In this document: piece after piece, positions 7,403-15,369 of the stretch
Numbering within the stretch: the first letter of the stretch is position 1
How the letters are laid out: each line of letters opens with the position of its first letter
Assembly: GCA_019313765.1 (NCBI GenBank)
Contig: JAFDAP010000003.1
Span: forward strand, 1-18,526
Direction of reading: 5' to 3'
Origin: Deltaproteobacteria bacterium
GTDB taxonomy: Bacteria; Desulfobacterota; DSM-4660; Desulfatiglandales; Desulfatiglandaceae
DNA: 18,526 bases
Made by a program: the position numbers and the translations under genes
The notes under the pieces: model-generated
Database searches by the model: none
The model's input: only the letters and a program-made list of their open reading frames with translations
Told to the model about the DNA's origin: nothing

Positions 7403-7432
7403 AATCGCGAAGCGATTATGTAACAGACCTCG

Positions 7433-7474
7433 TAAAAACTATTTAATTAGTGACTGCAATCCCCATAGTTTTTA
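7433..7474. repeat. Inverted repeat with an R1-like end
   Basis: TAAAAACTAT (7433-7442) is perfectly complementary to ATAGTTTTTA (7465-7474), with a 22-nt loop. The left end reads CTCGTAAAAA (7429-7438), identical to the first ten bases of the R1 terminal repeat at 8651-8660, which suggests a related or degenerate element. It starts 26 nt after the ribH stop. Confidence 0.6.
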
Positions 7475-7524
7475 GGACTTTGCTCAAAAATTGGACATCA
7501 GGTCGGTCTGGGTTATGACGTTCA

Positions 7525-7567
7525 GGGTTCAACGGTTCAAAGGTTTTAACCCCTGAACCTTGAACCC
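7525..7567. repeat. R3 GTTCAA-word hairpin, copy 1
   Basis: GGGTTCAA (7525-7532) and GGTTCA (7534-7539) pair with TTGAACCC (7560-7567) and TGAACC (7554-7559), leaving one bulged C. The loop can fold further as GGTT/AACC. The 12-mer at 7518-7529 recurs in inverted orientation at 15388-15399. No T-tract follows, so a terminator role is unlikely. Confidence 0.75.
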
Positions 7568-7643
7568 AAATCTTGAGTTAGAAACGCACCCTTTTGTCCG
7601 AAATATTACCCCAAAATCAGCCAAAATTTTCGAGGTCTGTATA

Positions 7644-8087
7644 ATGGGTAAAAGACGAAAGGCCCGGGAACTGGCCATTCAGGTTCATTTCCATTTGGAG
7701 TTCAATCCCGGCGATCCAAAAGAGGAATTCGACCTGATATGTGAAAACTTCAACTCCAGGGATTCAATCAGACCTTTCTCAGAAAAGCTGGTAACAGGGG
7801 TTTGTGAAAAAAAGGAGGAACTGGACCGATTGATCATCCGGGCATCCAAAAACTGGCGATTGGACAGGATGTCCCTCTTAGACAAATGCATATTGAGGCT
7901 GGCCGCCTTTGAAATATTGTTTATGGAAGATATTCCACCGAAGGTTTCCATTGATGAGGCCGTTGAAATGGGAAAAAAATTCGGGGGTAAGGATTCCGGC
8001 AGTTTTATAAACGGCGTGCTGGACAATATCTACCTTACCCTTGTGCAGGAGGGCCGGTTGAAAGAAGACGAGGATGGGCAGTCATGA
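7644..8087 (+). CDS. nusB: Transcription antitermination protein NusB
   Basis: NusB binds boxA RNA with S10 and promotes rRNA antitermination. The protein begins MGKRRKARELAIQ and contains the C-terminal block KVSIDEAVEMGKKFGGKDSGSFINGVLDNI, both typical of the all-helical NusB fold. Length is 147 aa. I chose ATG 7644, with GAGG at 7632-7635 upstream. The open frame extends back to 7560, but those 28 residues do not look like NusB and abut the R3 repeat. A position after ribH is common across bacteria. Its TGA overlaps the next ATG (ATGA). Confidence 0.96.
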   Translation: MGKRRKARELAIQVHFHLEFNPGDPKEEFDLICENFNSRDSIRPFSEKLVTGVCEKKEELDRLIIRASKNWRLDRMSLLDKCILRLAAFEILFMEDIPPKVSIDEAVEMGKKFGGKDSGSFINGVLDNIYLTLVQEGRLKEDEDGQS

Positions 8088-8695
8088 AACTGGACTTACG
8101 TTTTACTGCCCGCCCATTAGTGGAGGTCTGGTGTGAGACCGTAGTGGCCTTTGTGTTTGAGGGAGCCGTTGAGAATGGGGACTGCGCCTTTGGGCTTGAT
8201 GTCAAGACCATGGGCTACCTGTCCTCCTTGAAGAAAAGGGGCTTTTGGAAAGGCGAGGAAGGGGACACGCTTCTTGTGGCTTCTCAAGGCATGATCAAGG
8301 CCAATAAGATATTGCTAAAGGGCCTTGGTGCACGCCGTTATTTCACTCCCGGCCTTGTCTCTCACAGGATGAAAGAGATAGGCATTGCCCTTGATAAGAT
8401 GGCAGTCAGCGATATCGGCATTCGGATTCCGGTTGCACAAGGGGAAAGTTTTGAATCCACATCCATGTTTGAAGCGGCATGTGTGCATCTGGTGGAACCT
8501 TTTCTTATTAGCCACGGGGATGAGCCTGATTTCCTCTTGAAGATCGTTTTTTCGGTGAATGCCGATCAAATCGGTGAGCTTGAGTCTACGGTTCGCCCAT
8601 TGAAAGAGCATTTTAGATCCAGACTTGATCACACTATTATTTTTGATGGACTCGTAAAAAGTCCATCAACAGGTCCCGCCTATAGGCGGGATTAA
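8084..8695 (+). CDS. Stand-alone peptidase M17 N-terminal-domain-like protein
   Basis: The 203-aa product resembles only the N-terminal, macrodomain-like part of leucyl aminopeptidase (M17_N). Supporting patterns are the TVVAFVFEG strand near residue 20, GYLSSLKKRGFWKGEEGDTLLV (about 45-66, discontinuously similar), and KANKILLKGLGARRYF followed by a predicted helix. The metal-binding catalytic domain, with its NTDAEGR-type motif, is absent, so peptidase activity is not expected. The ATG overlaps the nusB stop (ATGA), so it is translationally coupled. The last 16 residues (188-203) are read from repeat R1, including a perfect palindrome, so the native C-terminus may have been altered. The role is unknown. 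Family assignment is by eye and moderately sure. Confidence 0.7.
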   Translation: MKLDLRFTARPLVEVWCETVVAFVFEGAVENGDCAFGLDVKTMGYLSSLKKRGFWKGEEGDTLLVASQGMIKANKILLKGLGARRYFTPGLVSHRMKEIGIALDKMAVSDIGIRIPVAQGESFESTSMFEAACVHLVEPFLISHGDEPDFLLKIVFSVNADQIGELESTVRPLKEHFRSRLDHTIIFDGLVKSPSTGPAYRRD

Positions 8696-8804
8696 GCCCC
8701 GGCCTGGGGTAGGGGTGGAACCATTTGAATTCACTTCAAATGGCGGGGGAGGGGTAGCCCTCCCTCGCCGAGTAAAAAGGCGCGGAGCGACTTTTTACGA
8801 GGTT
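8643..8804 (+). repeat. R1 multi-hairpin repeat, copy 2 (full length)
   Basis: Five consecutive hairpins can be read: TTGATGGACT/AGTCCATCAA (8643-8652/8660-8669); the perfect palindrome CCCGCCTATAGGCGGG (8675-8690); CCATTTGAA/TTCAAATGG (8721-8729/8735-8743); a 12-bp GC stem (8742-8753/8758-8769); and GTAAAAAG/CTTTTTAC (8772-8779/8791-8798). The ends CTCGTAAAAAGTC (8651-8663) and its reverse complement (8789-8801) are inverted repeats. It covers the 3' end of the preceding gene and stops 41 nt before the leuS start. The right 67 bp match window positions 1-67. Confidence 0.85.
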
Positions 8805-8845
8805 GTCATTTTTGACACTTCGACTTCTTGTTTACAAGGTGAGCA

Positions 8846-11422
8846 ATGAAATACGACCCGCAGAAATTGGAATCCAAATGGCAGGCATTTTGGGAAAAGA
8901 AAAACCTGTTCAAGGTCTATGAAGGTCCGTCTAAGGAAAAATACTACCTCATGGAAATGTTTCCCTATCCCTCCGGAAATATCCATATGGGACACGTGCG
9001 AAACTACACCATCGGGGATGTTGTTGCAAGATACAAAAGGATGTGCGGCAAGAACGTGCTTCATCCCATGGGATGGGATGCCTTTGGAATGCCGGCGGAG
9101 AATGCAGCCATAGAAAACAACACTCACCCGGCTAAGTGGACCTATGATAACATCAGCGGAATGAAGGCCCAGCTAAAGAGAATGGGCTTCAGCTATGACT
9201 GGGACCGGGAATTTGCCACCTGCGACCCCGAGTATTACCGCTGGGAGCAGTTGATATTCCTGAAAATGTATGAAAAGGGACTGGCCTACAAGAAAAGGAC
9301 ACATGTCAACTGGTGCGAAAAATGCCAGACTGTTCTTGCCAATGAACAGGTTGAAAACGGTTGCTGCTGGCGTCATACCGATCAGGAAGTGTCCATCAAA
9401 GAGATGGATAGCTGGTTCCTGAAGATAACGGATTACGGGGAAGATATCCTTGATTACTGCGACAAGCTTCCCGGATGGCCGGAAAGGGTCCTGACCATGC
9501 AGAGGAACTGGATCGGGAAGAGCTATGGCGCTATAATTCAATTTCCATTAAAGGATTCGGACGAGGTCATAGAGGTCTTTACCACACGCCAGGATACGGT
9601 CTTTGGCGCGACTTTCCTCTGCTTTGCCCCGGAGCATCACATGGTAAGGGAAATAATCAAGGGATTGCCTGAAGAAGGTGATGTCCTCGAGTTTGTAGAA
9701 CGTACCCTCAAGATGGACACTTATATGCGCACGGCGGATTTAACGGCCAAGGAGGGAGTATTTGCCGGGAGATACTGCCTGAATCCCGTGACAGGGGAGA
9801 AGATTCCGATTTTTGTGGCCAATTTCGTGCTCCCTGACTACGGCACCGGTGCAATCATGGCCGTTCCCACCCATGACCAGAGGGATTTCGAGTTTGCAAA
9901 GAAGTATGATCTGCCCCTCCGGGTTGTAATAAAACCCCCTGATCAGGACCTCAGCGAAGAGACCATGACAGAGGCATTTGTGGATCAGGGCATTTTAGTG
10001 AATTCCGGACCTTTTGACGGCCAGCGCAACTTAGAGGCATTAGACAGTATTGCGGAATACTTAGAATCAAAAGGCATGGGATACAAGACGGTAAATTACA
10101 GGCTCAAGGACTGGGGCATATCGAGACAGCGCTACTGGGGTGCACCCATACCGGTTATCTACTGCGAAAAGTGCGGCACCGTTCCCGTGCCGGAAGAAGA
10201 CCTTCCGGTTATTCTTCCCCTTGATCTGGACATGCGTCCGAACGGCGGGTCCCCTCTGCCCTTTTCCTCCTCCTTTTTTGAGACGATCTGTCCAAAGTGT
10301 AAGGGAGCGGCCAGGCGTGAAACAGACACCATGGATACCTTTGTGGAGTCCTCCTGGTATTTTGACAGATACACCTGCCCTGACTACACAAAGGGCCCGC
10401 TTGACGAGGAGAGGGTTAATCACTGGATGCCAGTGGACCAGTATATCGGGGGCATTGAGCACGCCATCCTGCACCTGCTCTATTCCCGTTTCTATACAAG
10501 AGTGCTGAGGGATTTCGGTTACCTCAAGGTGAAAGAACCCTTTACCAACCTCCTGACCCAGGGAATGGTGTGCAAGGAAACCCAGGAATGCCCGGAGCAC
10601 GGATATCTCTATCCTCAAGAGGTCAAGGAAGATTGCTGCGTTCACTGCGGGACCAGGGTGAACACGGGCAATACGGTCAAGATGTCCAAGTCCAAAAAAA
10701 ACGTGGTGGACCCACAGCCTTTGATAGACGAATATGGTGCGGATACGGTTAGAATGTTCTGCCTGTTTGCCTCCCCTCCTGAAAAGGATTTGGAGTGGAG
10801 CGATCGGGGAGTGGATGGATCATACAGGTTTCTGAACCGTATTTGGCGGCTTGTTACCGATCATATCGATGAGATCACTAAGGTCCCGGTCTATGAAGGA
10901 AAGGACTCTTTGCCGAACCGGTTAAAGGCCGTTCATCGAAAGACCCACCAGACCATTAAGAAGGTGACAGGCGATATTGAGAACCGGTTTCATTTCAATA
11001 CGGGCATTTCCGCTGTCATGGAATTAGTTAATGAGGTGACTCAGTTTCTGAACAGCAAAGAGAAAAAGGATGATACGGCGTGGTCAGTTATCCGTGAGGC
11101 GATTGAAAACTCGGTGATATTGCTTTCACCTGTGGTCCCCCATATTACCGAGGAAATGTGGGAGATGCTGGGCCATGATGAGTGTCTCATCACGGTTCCC
11201 TGGCCCGGGTATCGTGAAGATGCATTGGAAGTCGAAAACAGGCTGGTTGTCCTGCAGGTGAATGGAAAGGTGAGGAACAGGATTGAGGTGCCCGTTTCTT
11301 ACGGTGAAGACGAGATCGAGGCCGAGGCCCTTGCGGATGAACGGGTTAAGCGTTTTATTGACGGAAAACCTGTCAGAAAGGTCATAGTGGTCCAGAAAAA
11401 GCTGGTTAATGTGGTAGTTTAG
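8846..11422 (+). CDS. leuS: Leucine--tRNA ligase
   Basis: This class I aminoacyl-tRNA synthetase charges tRNA-Leu in the cytosol. At 858 aa it has the usual bacterial length. HMGH (residues 47-50) is the HIGH signature, after the PYPSG block. The CP1 editing domain includes TTRQDT (246-251) and GTGAIMAVPTHDQRD near 330-345. KMSKS is at 612-616, and a C-terminal anticodon-binding and tail region follows. Cysteine pairs (CEKCQ near 151, CEKCG and CPKCK near 440-490) suggest zinc-binding insertions. Upstream, AAGGTGAG at 8836-8843 is a plausible ribosome binding site. A TTGACA at 8812-8817 has no good -10 partner. Confidence 0.97.
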   Translation: MKYDPQKLESKWQAFWEKKNLFKVYEGPSKEKYYLMEMFPYPSGNIHMGHVRNYTIGDVVARYKRMCGKNVLHPMGWDAFGMPAENAAIENNTHPAKWTYDNISGMKAQLKRMGFSYDWDREFATCDPEYYRWEQLIFLKMYEKGLAYKKRTHVNWCEKCQTVLANEQVENGCCWRHTDQEVSIKEMDSWFLKITDYGEDILDYCDKLPGWPERVLTMQRNWIGKSYGAIIQFPLKDSDEVIEVFTTRQDTVFGATFLCFAPEHHMVREIIKGLPEEGDVLEFVERTLKMDTYMRTADLTAKEGVFAGRYCLNPVTGEKIPIFVANFVLPDYGTGAIMAVPTHDQRDFEFAKKYDLPLRVVIKPPDQDLSEETMTEAFVDQGILVNSGPFDGQRNLEALDSIAEYLESKGMGYKTVNYRLKDWGISRQRYWGAPIPVIYCEKCGTVPVPEEDLPVILPLDLDMRPNGGSPLPFSSSFFETICPKCKGAARRETDTMDTFVESSWYFDRYTCPDYTKGPLDEERVNHWMPVDQYIGGIEHAILHLLYSRFYTRVLRDFGYLKVKEPFTNLLTQGMVCKETQECPEHGYLYPQEVKEDCCVHCGTRVNTGNTVKMSKSKKNVVDPQPLIDEYGADTVRMFCLFASPPEKDLEWSDRGVDGSYRFLNRIWRLVTDHIDEITKVPVYEGKDSLPNRLKAVHRKTHQTIKKVTGDIENRFHFNTGISAVMELVNEVTQFLNSKEKKDDTAWSVIREAIENSVILLSPVVPHITEEMWEMLGHDECLITVPWPGYREDALEVENRLVVLQVNGKVRNRIEVPVSYGEDEIEAEALADERVKRFIDGKPVRKVIVVQKKLVNVVV

Positions 11423-11831
11423 TCAAGGATTGACTCAGGGCCACGTCATTTAAACAGGTAATTGCTTGGAATAAATAAAGTTACTGGCTTATGAAAATCA
11501 TGAAAATTCCAAGCACCAAAATACAAATCCCAAACAAATATCAATTACCGAAATTCAAAATTCAAAACAGATAGAATGACGGCGATACATCCAAATAAGT
11601 GATTGAAATGTTTTGGTCACCTGTCGAGAGCCTCTAGGTCGAACGATTGGAATTTGTAATTTTGGTATTGTTTGTAATTTGAGTATTGTGATTTGGGATT
11701 TTAGTGCCTTATCCAGGAAAACAGATCGCTTCTATCTGAATCAGTTAGAGTTGACTTTGATGTTTCGCTGATGATTGACTATTGATGATTGATTATGGAA
11801 TTTCAATCGAAAAACGCGGGAGTTGCCGACT
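11423..11831. other. 409-bp gap between leuS and lptE, mostly repeat DNA
   Basis: There is no gene on either strand. An inverted pair GCTTGGAAT (11464-11472) / ATTCCAAGC (11506-11514) is followed by the R2 copy at 11513-11707. The stretch 11752-11800 holds repeated TTGACT and TGATGATTGA words, but no promoter with acceptable spacing could be assigned. Confidence 0.75.
11513..11707. repeat. R2 AT-rich word-iterated inverted repeat, copy 2
   Basis: The left arm opens with GCACCAAAATACAAATCCCA (11513-11532) and continues in CAAAT-like words to about 11571. The right arm (about 11650-11707), read on the minus strand, begins GCACTAAAATCCCAAATCAC and continues in the same words. The central 80 bp is ordinary sequence. 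The arm vocabulary matches the copy at 4356-4688, but the outer end sequence differs. Confidence 0.75.
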
Positions 11832-12404
11832 ATGAACCTACCCTATAAACAATACAAGGCCCTTTTGCCCATTCTTGCCGTGTTGTTGTTCCTGTTGTTT
11901 GCAGCGGGTTGCGGCTATCATTTCCGTGGCACCGGAAAACCGGTCGGGTTACAGATAGAGGGCCTGGCCATTCCTTTGATGGAAAGTACTTCTTCATCCC
12001 TGGGTTTTGAGGGGGATTTTACCCGCATTATCCGACAGGAATTTGCAAGCCACGCAAGGTTCCCTCTTGTTTCAAGGGAGAAGGCATCGACGGTCTTGAT
12101 CGGAAAGGTATATGATATCAAGACCGACCCCTACACCTATAACCTGACCCAGACCATGGTCGCGGGTGAGAAGACGAACTATTCAACAACCAGTGCCCGC
12201 TGGTTGAAAATCAAATTGGACGTGAAATTGGTGGACAGGAAAACCGGAAAGATTATCTGGCATGATAAGAAAATGGAAGAAGAGACGACCTTTGCTGTGG
12301 GAACGGATCCCTTAGCCAATCGTTACAATGAAAGAAGGGCCGTCCAACAGATTGCCCGGAGCCTGGCCCAAAGGATCTATCTGAAAACAATGGAAAGGTT
12401 CTAA
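11832..12404 (+). CDS. lptE: LPS-assembly lipoprotein LptE
   Basis: LptE is the outer-membrane lipoprotein that plugs the LptD barrel and helps insert lipopolysaccharide. From ATG 11832 the product is 190 aa with a type II signal peptide: a basic start, a hydrophobic core LLPILAVLLFLLF and lipobox FAAGC, with the acylated Cys at residue 27, followed by GYHFRG, the usual LptE N-terminus. The mature part contains the LptE-like segment of GKVYDIKT and later VKLVDRKTGKIIW. A TTG at 11823 would add three residues but leaves no room for the GGGAG at 11818-11822, which suits ATG 11832. Its stop overlaps the holA start by one base. Confidence 0.9.
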   Translation: MNLPYKQYKALLPILAVLLFLLFAAGCGYHFRGTGKPVGLQIEGLAIPLMESTSSSLGFEGDFTRIIRQEFASHARFPLVSREKASTVLIGKVYDIKTDPYTYNLTQTMVAGEKTNYSTTSARWLKIKLDVKLVDRKTGKIIWHDKKMEEETTFAVGTDPLANRYNERRAVQQIARSLAQRIYLKTMERF

Positions 12405-13426
12405 TGGGGCGAGATCTGCAACCCGAGCAATTTTTGACCCAGCTAAGAAAGGGCCAATTATCTCCATTTTACCTGTTCTACGGGGAGAGTGAATTTCAAT
12501 TAGAAAAGGTACTTGACAGGGTCCGCGAGACATTTATTCCCGAGGATGTAAGAGACTTCAACCTCCAGATTTTTTACGGCCACAAAGGAAATATAGCCGG
12601 TCAATCCGGGCCGGGCGACATTATTGATGCGGCCAGATCCCTCCCTTTCATGGCCCAAAACAGGCTCATTATTGTTCGAAGGATTGAAGAATTTCCGGCC
12701 TCAGAGCTTGAGATCTTTCTTTCCTATCTTGAAAGGGCCGCGGAATCCACCTGCCTGATATTTATATCTTCAAAACCGGATTTCCGAACAAAGTTCTACA
12801 AAAAGATCAGGGACCTTAAAAAGGCCGTAAACTTCAGGAAGTTATATGACAATGAGGTAGTGCCCTGGATCAAGAAAACGGCTAAGGACATGGGGCTAAA
12901 AATTGATACCAGGGCATGTGAATATCTCCGCGAGATCGTGGGGATACGGATGAGAGATCTCCATACGGAACTGGAAAAGCTTTATCTCCGTTATGGAGAT
13001 ACGACCGTTGGCATTGAGGAGGTCAGGGAACTTGCCATTTACAGCCGGATTTACACCATTTTTGAACTAATGGATGCCATATCATCCAGGCAGGGCGCAA
13101 AATCGTTGTCGGTCTTGAACAAATTTATTGAAGAGGAAGGAAGGGATGGAATATTTCGGGCCGTGGGTATGCTGAATCGCCAGATACTGTTACTCTGGCA
13201 AACCAGGTCGATTATCAATAAAGGGGGTCGGACGTCCGATGTGTTACATAAGCTGCGGCTCAGGGATTTCCAGGTCAATAAACTGGTGCCCCAGTCAAAG
13301 GAATGGACTACGGATGAGCTTGAGAAGGCAATCCATTTCCTTTATGAGGCCGATGGCCTTCTCAAGTCGGGTTCAGAGCCGCAACTGATTCTTGAAAATG
13401 TGTTATTGTCGCTGTGTGCCCGTTAG
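12404..13426 (+). CDS. holA: DNA polymerase III subunit delta
   Basis: The delta subunit opens the beta clamp as part of the clamp loader. The 340-aa protein has the expected length. It shows SPFYLFYGESEFQLEKVLDRV near the N-terminus (the degenerate nucleotide-site region of the AAA+ fold), a central basic DNA-contacting part, and a C-terminal collar domain from about residue 215 (TIFELMDAISSRQGAKSL). Its ATG shares a base with the lptE stop, so lptE and holA are coupled, a pairing known in several proteobacteria. The TAG stop (13424-13426) overlaps the stop codon of convergent rpsT by two bases. Confidence 0.93.
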   Translation: MGRDLQPEQFLTQLRKGQLSPFYLFYGESEFQLEKVLDRVRETFIPEDVRDFNLQIFYGHKGNIAGQSGPGDIIDAARSLPFMAQNRLIIVRRIEEFPASELEIFLSYLERAAESTCLIFISSKPDFRTKFYKKIRDLKKAVNFRKLYDNEVVPWIKKTAKDMGLKIDTRACEYLREIVGIRMRDLHTELEKLYLRYGDTTVGIEEVRELAIYSRIYTIFELMDAISSRQGAKSLSVLNKFIEEEGRDGIFRAVGMLNRQILLLWQTRSIINKGGRTSDVLHKLRLRDFQVNKLVPQSKEWTTDELEKAIHFLYEADGLLKSGSEPQLILENVLLSLCAR

Positions 13427-13695
13427 GCTGATGCTGTGAGCTGATTTATCTGGCGTGTTAAGCGGGAAATTTTCCGTGCGGCTTTGTTTTTGTGAATGAC
13501 GCCCTTGGAAGCGCTCTTTTGAATGACGGAAACAGCGTTTTTAAGGCTTTCCCTGGCTTGATCCGCTGAGTTGTCGGCAATGGCGGCCCTTACTTCCTTG
13601 ATTACATTTTTGCTCCTGGTCCTGTAATTCTTGTTTCTCAGTCTTCTAATCTCGTTTTGCCTGGCCCGTTTAATGGCCGATTTATGGATTGCCAA
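13423..13695 (-). CDS. rpsT: 30S ribosomal protein S20
   Basis: S20 is a primary 16S rRNA-binding protein of the 30S subunit. The 90-aa, strongly basic product begins MAIHKSAIKRARQNEIRRLRN and has the KNKAARKISRLTRQIN C-terminus, both standard for S20. The start codon is TTG (13693-13695, minus strand), preceded by a perfect AGGAGGTT (13701-13708) at 5-nt spacing. It is the only minus-strand gene here, placed between holA and murJ, and its stop codon (13423-13425) interleaves with that of holA. It has its own promoter. Confidence 0.98.
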   Translation of the reverse strand: MAIHKSAIKRARQNEIRRLRNKNYRTRSKNVIKEVRAAIADNSADQARESLKNAVSVIQKSASKGVIHKNKAARKISRLTRQINQLTASA

Positions 13696-13700
13696 ACTTG

Positions 13701-13708
13701 AACCTCCT
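13701..13708 (-). promoter_or_regulatory. rpsT Shine-Dalgarno site that fixes a TTG start
   Basis: On the minus strand the sequence is AGGAGGTT, then five bases, then TTG. No ATG or GTG lies in frame near this SD. The strong SD with a weak start codon repeats the E. coli rpsT layout, where a UUG start is tied to translational autoregulation. Confidence 0.85.
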
Positions 13709-13729
13709 GAAAAGTTGAATTAATCCTTT

Positions 13730-13759
13730 TTTATACTTCGAATTGATTCTATATGTCAA
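13730..13759 (-). promoter_or_regulatory. Sigma-70-type promoter of rpsT
   Basis: Minus strand: consensus -35 TTGACA (13754-13759), an 18-bp spacer, and -10 TATAAA (13730-13735). Transcription would start near 13722, giving a leader of roughly 27 nt that contains the SD. It sits within the 73-bp divergent gap shared with murJ. Confidence 0.75.
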
Positions 13760-13768
13760 GGGTTTTGT

Positions 13769-15367
13769 GTGCCGGGTTCTGAATCTACAACATCTGAGAA
13801 AAAAAATGTGAGCCGTGCCGCCGGGGTCGTGGGGTTCTACACTTTTCTGAGCCGCATTCTGGGCCTTGTTCGTGACATGGTCCTGGCGTTTTTCTTTGGC
13901 ACCGGCATGACAATGGATGCCTTTGTCGCGGCATTCCGTATACCTAATCTATTGAGACGCCTTTTTGCGGAAGGCTCTCTAACCATTGTTTTTATTCCCG
14001 TTTTTACCGAATACCTGACAACCAGGACAAAAAAGGATGCCTTTGATCTTGCGCGAATTGTATTGACGCTCCTCTTGCTTGTTCTTGTGTGCGTGACATT
14101 GGCAGGCATCCTTTTTGCTCCCTGGATTGTGAGAATCCAGGCCTGGGGTTTCGGGAGCTCAGGGGTCAAATATGATCTGACCGTATTCCTCACCCGTATC
14201 ACCTTTCCGTATATTTTTTTTATCAGTATTGTGGCCTTTTTTATGGGGGTCCTCAATTCCCTGAGACGTTTCGCCGCACCAGCGGCCGCACCCATTTTTC
14301 TGAACGTGGGTATCATAGGGGCTGCGTACCTGTTATCTCCATATTTGGCCGAACCTATTGTGGGTGTGGCCATTGGTGTGCTGATCGGAGGGATGCTTCA
14401 GGTTGTTCTCCAGGTTCCCTGGATCATAAAGGAGGGCCTCAAACTTTTCCCCCTGTGGCAGCCGGATCACCCGGCAGTGAAAAGGATCGCGATGCTTATG
14501 CTGCCGGCCGTTTTCGGATCGGCGGTGTACCAGTTGAACAGTTATATCGGGACGCTTCTCGCTTCATTCTTAGCGGAAGGGAGTGTTTCCTGGCTTTACT
14601 ATGCGGATCGCCTTGTCCAGTTTCCTTTGGGGGTTTTTGCCATCGCAATCAGCACGGCAGCGCTCCCTTCACTTTCAACCCATGCAGCCAAAAAAGACCC
14701 TGATGAGTTTGCAAAGACCTTGAGCCATTCCCTTCGGCTGGTATTCTTTATTATTCTACCCTCCATGGTGGGCCTGATCCTTCTGGGGAGGCCGATAATC
14801 CGGGTCCTTCTTGAAAGGGGGGCCTTTGATTCATACTCCACGCTTATGACGGATCGCGCCCTGTTTTTCTACATCCTCGGCCTCTGGGCATTTTCAGGAA
14901 TCAGGGTAATAGTCTCGGCCTTTTATGCACTCCAGGACACGAAGACTCCGGTCAAAATTGCTTTTGTGGCTTTTGCGGCCAATCTGTTTTTCAGCCTCGC
15001 GCTTATGGGGCCTTTGAAGCATGGTGGTATTGCGCTTGCACTGTCTCTGTCATCGACAATCCAGTTCTTTCTTTTGATTTTCTTTCTGAAAAAAAAGATT
15101 CAAATGAATGACCTGAGGCCGGTTTTGGTCTCTACCCTGAAATGCTCTTTTGCTGCCGCGGTCATGGGTTTAGGTGTCTTTTATTGTCATGTCAAATGGC
15201 TTACTGCGGATCCGGGCGCCGGATTATTGAGCATGATTACCCACCTGTCCGGCCTGATAATAATCGGAATAATCATCTATTTTGCAGTTGCCCGGATCTT
15301 GGGCTGCCGCGAACTGGAATCTATTGGAGAGATATTCGGTCCCATCTTTGGGAAGAAAAAGAGGTAA
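13769..15367 (+). CDS. murJ: Lipid II flippase MurJ (MviN)
   Basis: MurJ flips the undecaprenyl-linked peptidoglycan precursor across the inner membrane (MOP exporter superfamily). The 532-aa protein is largely hydrophobic with about 14 membrane segments. It carries the family block SRILGLVRDMVLAFFFG followed by DAFVAAFRIPNLLRRLFAEG and FIPVFTEY, including the arginines expected in the central cavity. The later segments YYADRLVQFPLGVFAIAISTAALP and FYALQDTKTPVK are also typical. The start is GTG 13769 with AAGGG at 13758-13762. It is divergent from rpsT, with 73 bp between starts. Confidence 0.95.
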   Translation: MPGSESTTSEKKNVSRAAGVVGFYTFLSRILGLVRDMVLAFFFGTGMTMDAFVAAFRIPNLLRRLFAEGSLTIVFIPVFTEYLTTRTKKDAFDLARIVLTLLLLVLVCVTLAGILFAPWIVRIQAWGFGSSGVKYDLTVFLTRITFPYIFFISIVAFFMGVLNSLRRFAAPAAAPIFLNVGIIGAAYLLSPYLAEPIVGVAIGVLIGGMLQVVLQVPWIIKEGLKLFPLWQPDHPAVKRIAMLMLPAVFGSAVYQLNSYIGTLLASFLAEGSVSWLYYADRLVQFPLGVFAIAISTAALPSLSTHAAKKDPDEFAKTLSHSLRLVFFIILPSMVGLILLGRPIIRVLLERGAFDSYSTLMTDRALFFYILGLWAFSGIRVIVSAFYALQDTKTPVKIAFVAFAANLFFSLALMGPLKHGGIALALSLSSTIQFFLLIFFLKKKIQMNDLRPVLVSTLKCSFAAAVMGLGVFYCHVKWLTADPGAGLLSMITHLSGLIIIGIIIYFAVARILGCRELESIGEIFGPIFGKKKR

Positions 15368-15369
15368 GG

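Noticed and set aside
7560..7643. N-terminal extension of NusB
   Set aside because: The 28 residues start at the edge of the R3 hairpin and do not resemble NusB. ATG 7644 with GAGG upstream fits the family start.
8812..8840. Sigma-70 promoter for leuS at TTGACA 8812
   Set aside because: No -10 hexamer occurs 16-18 bp downstream; that position overlaps the ribosome binding site.
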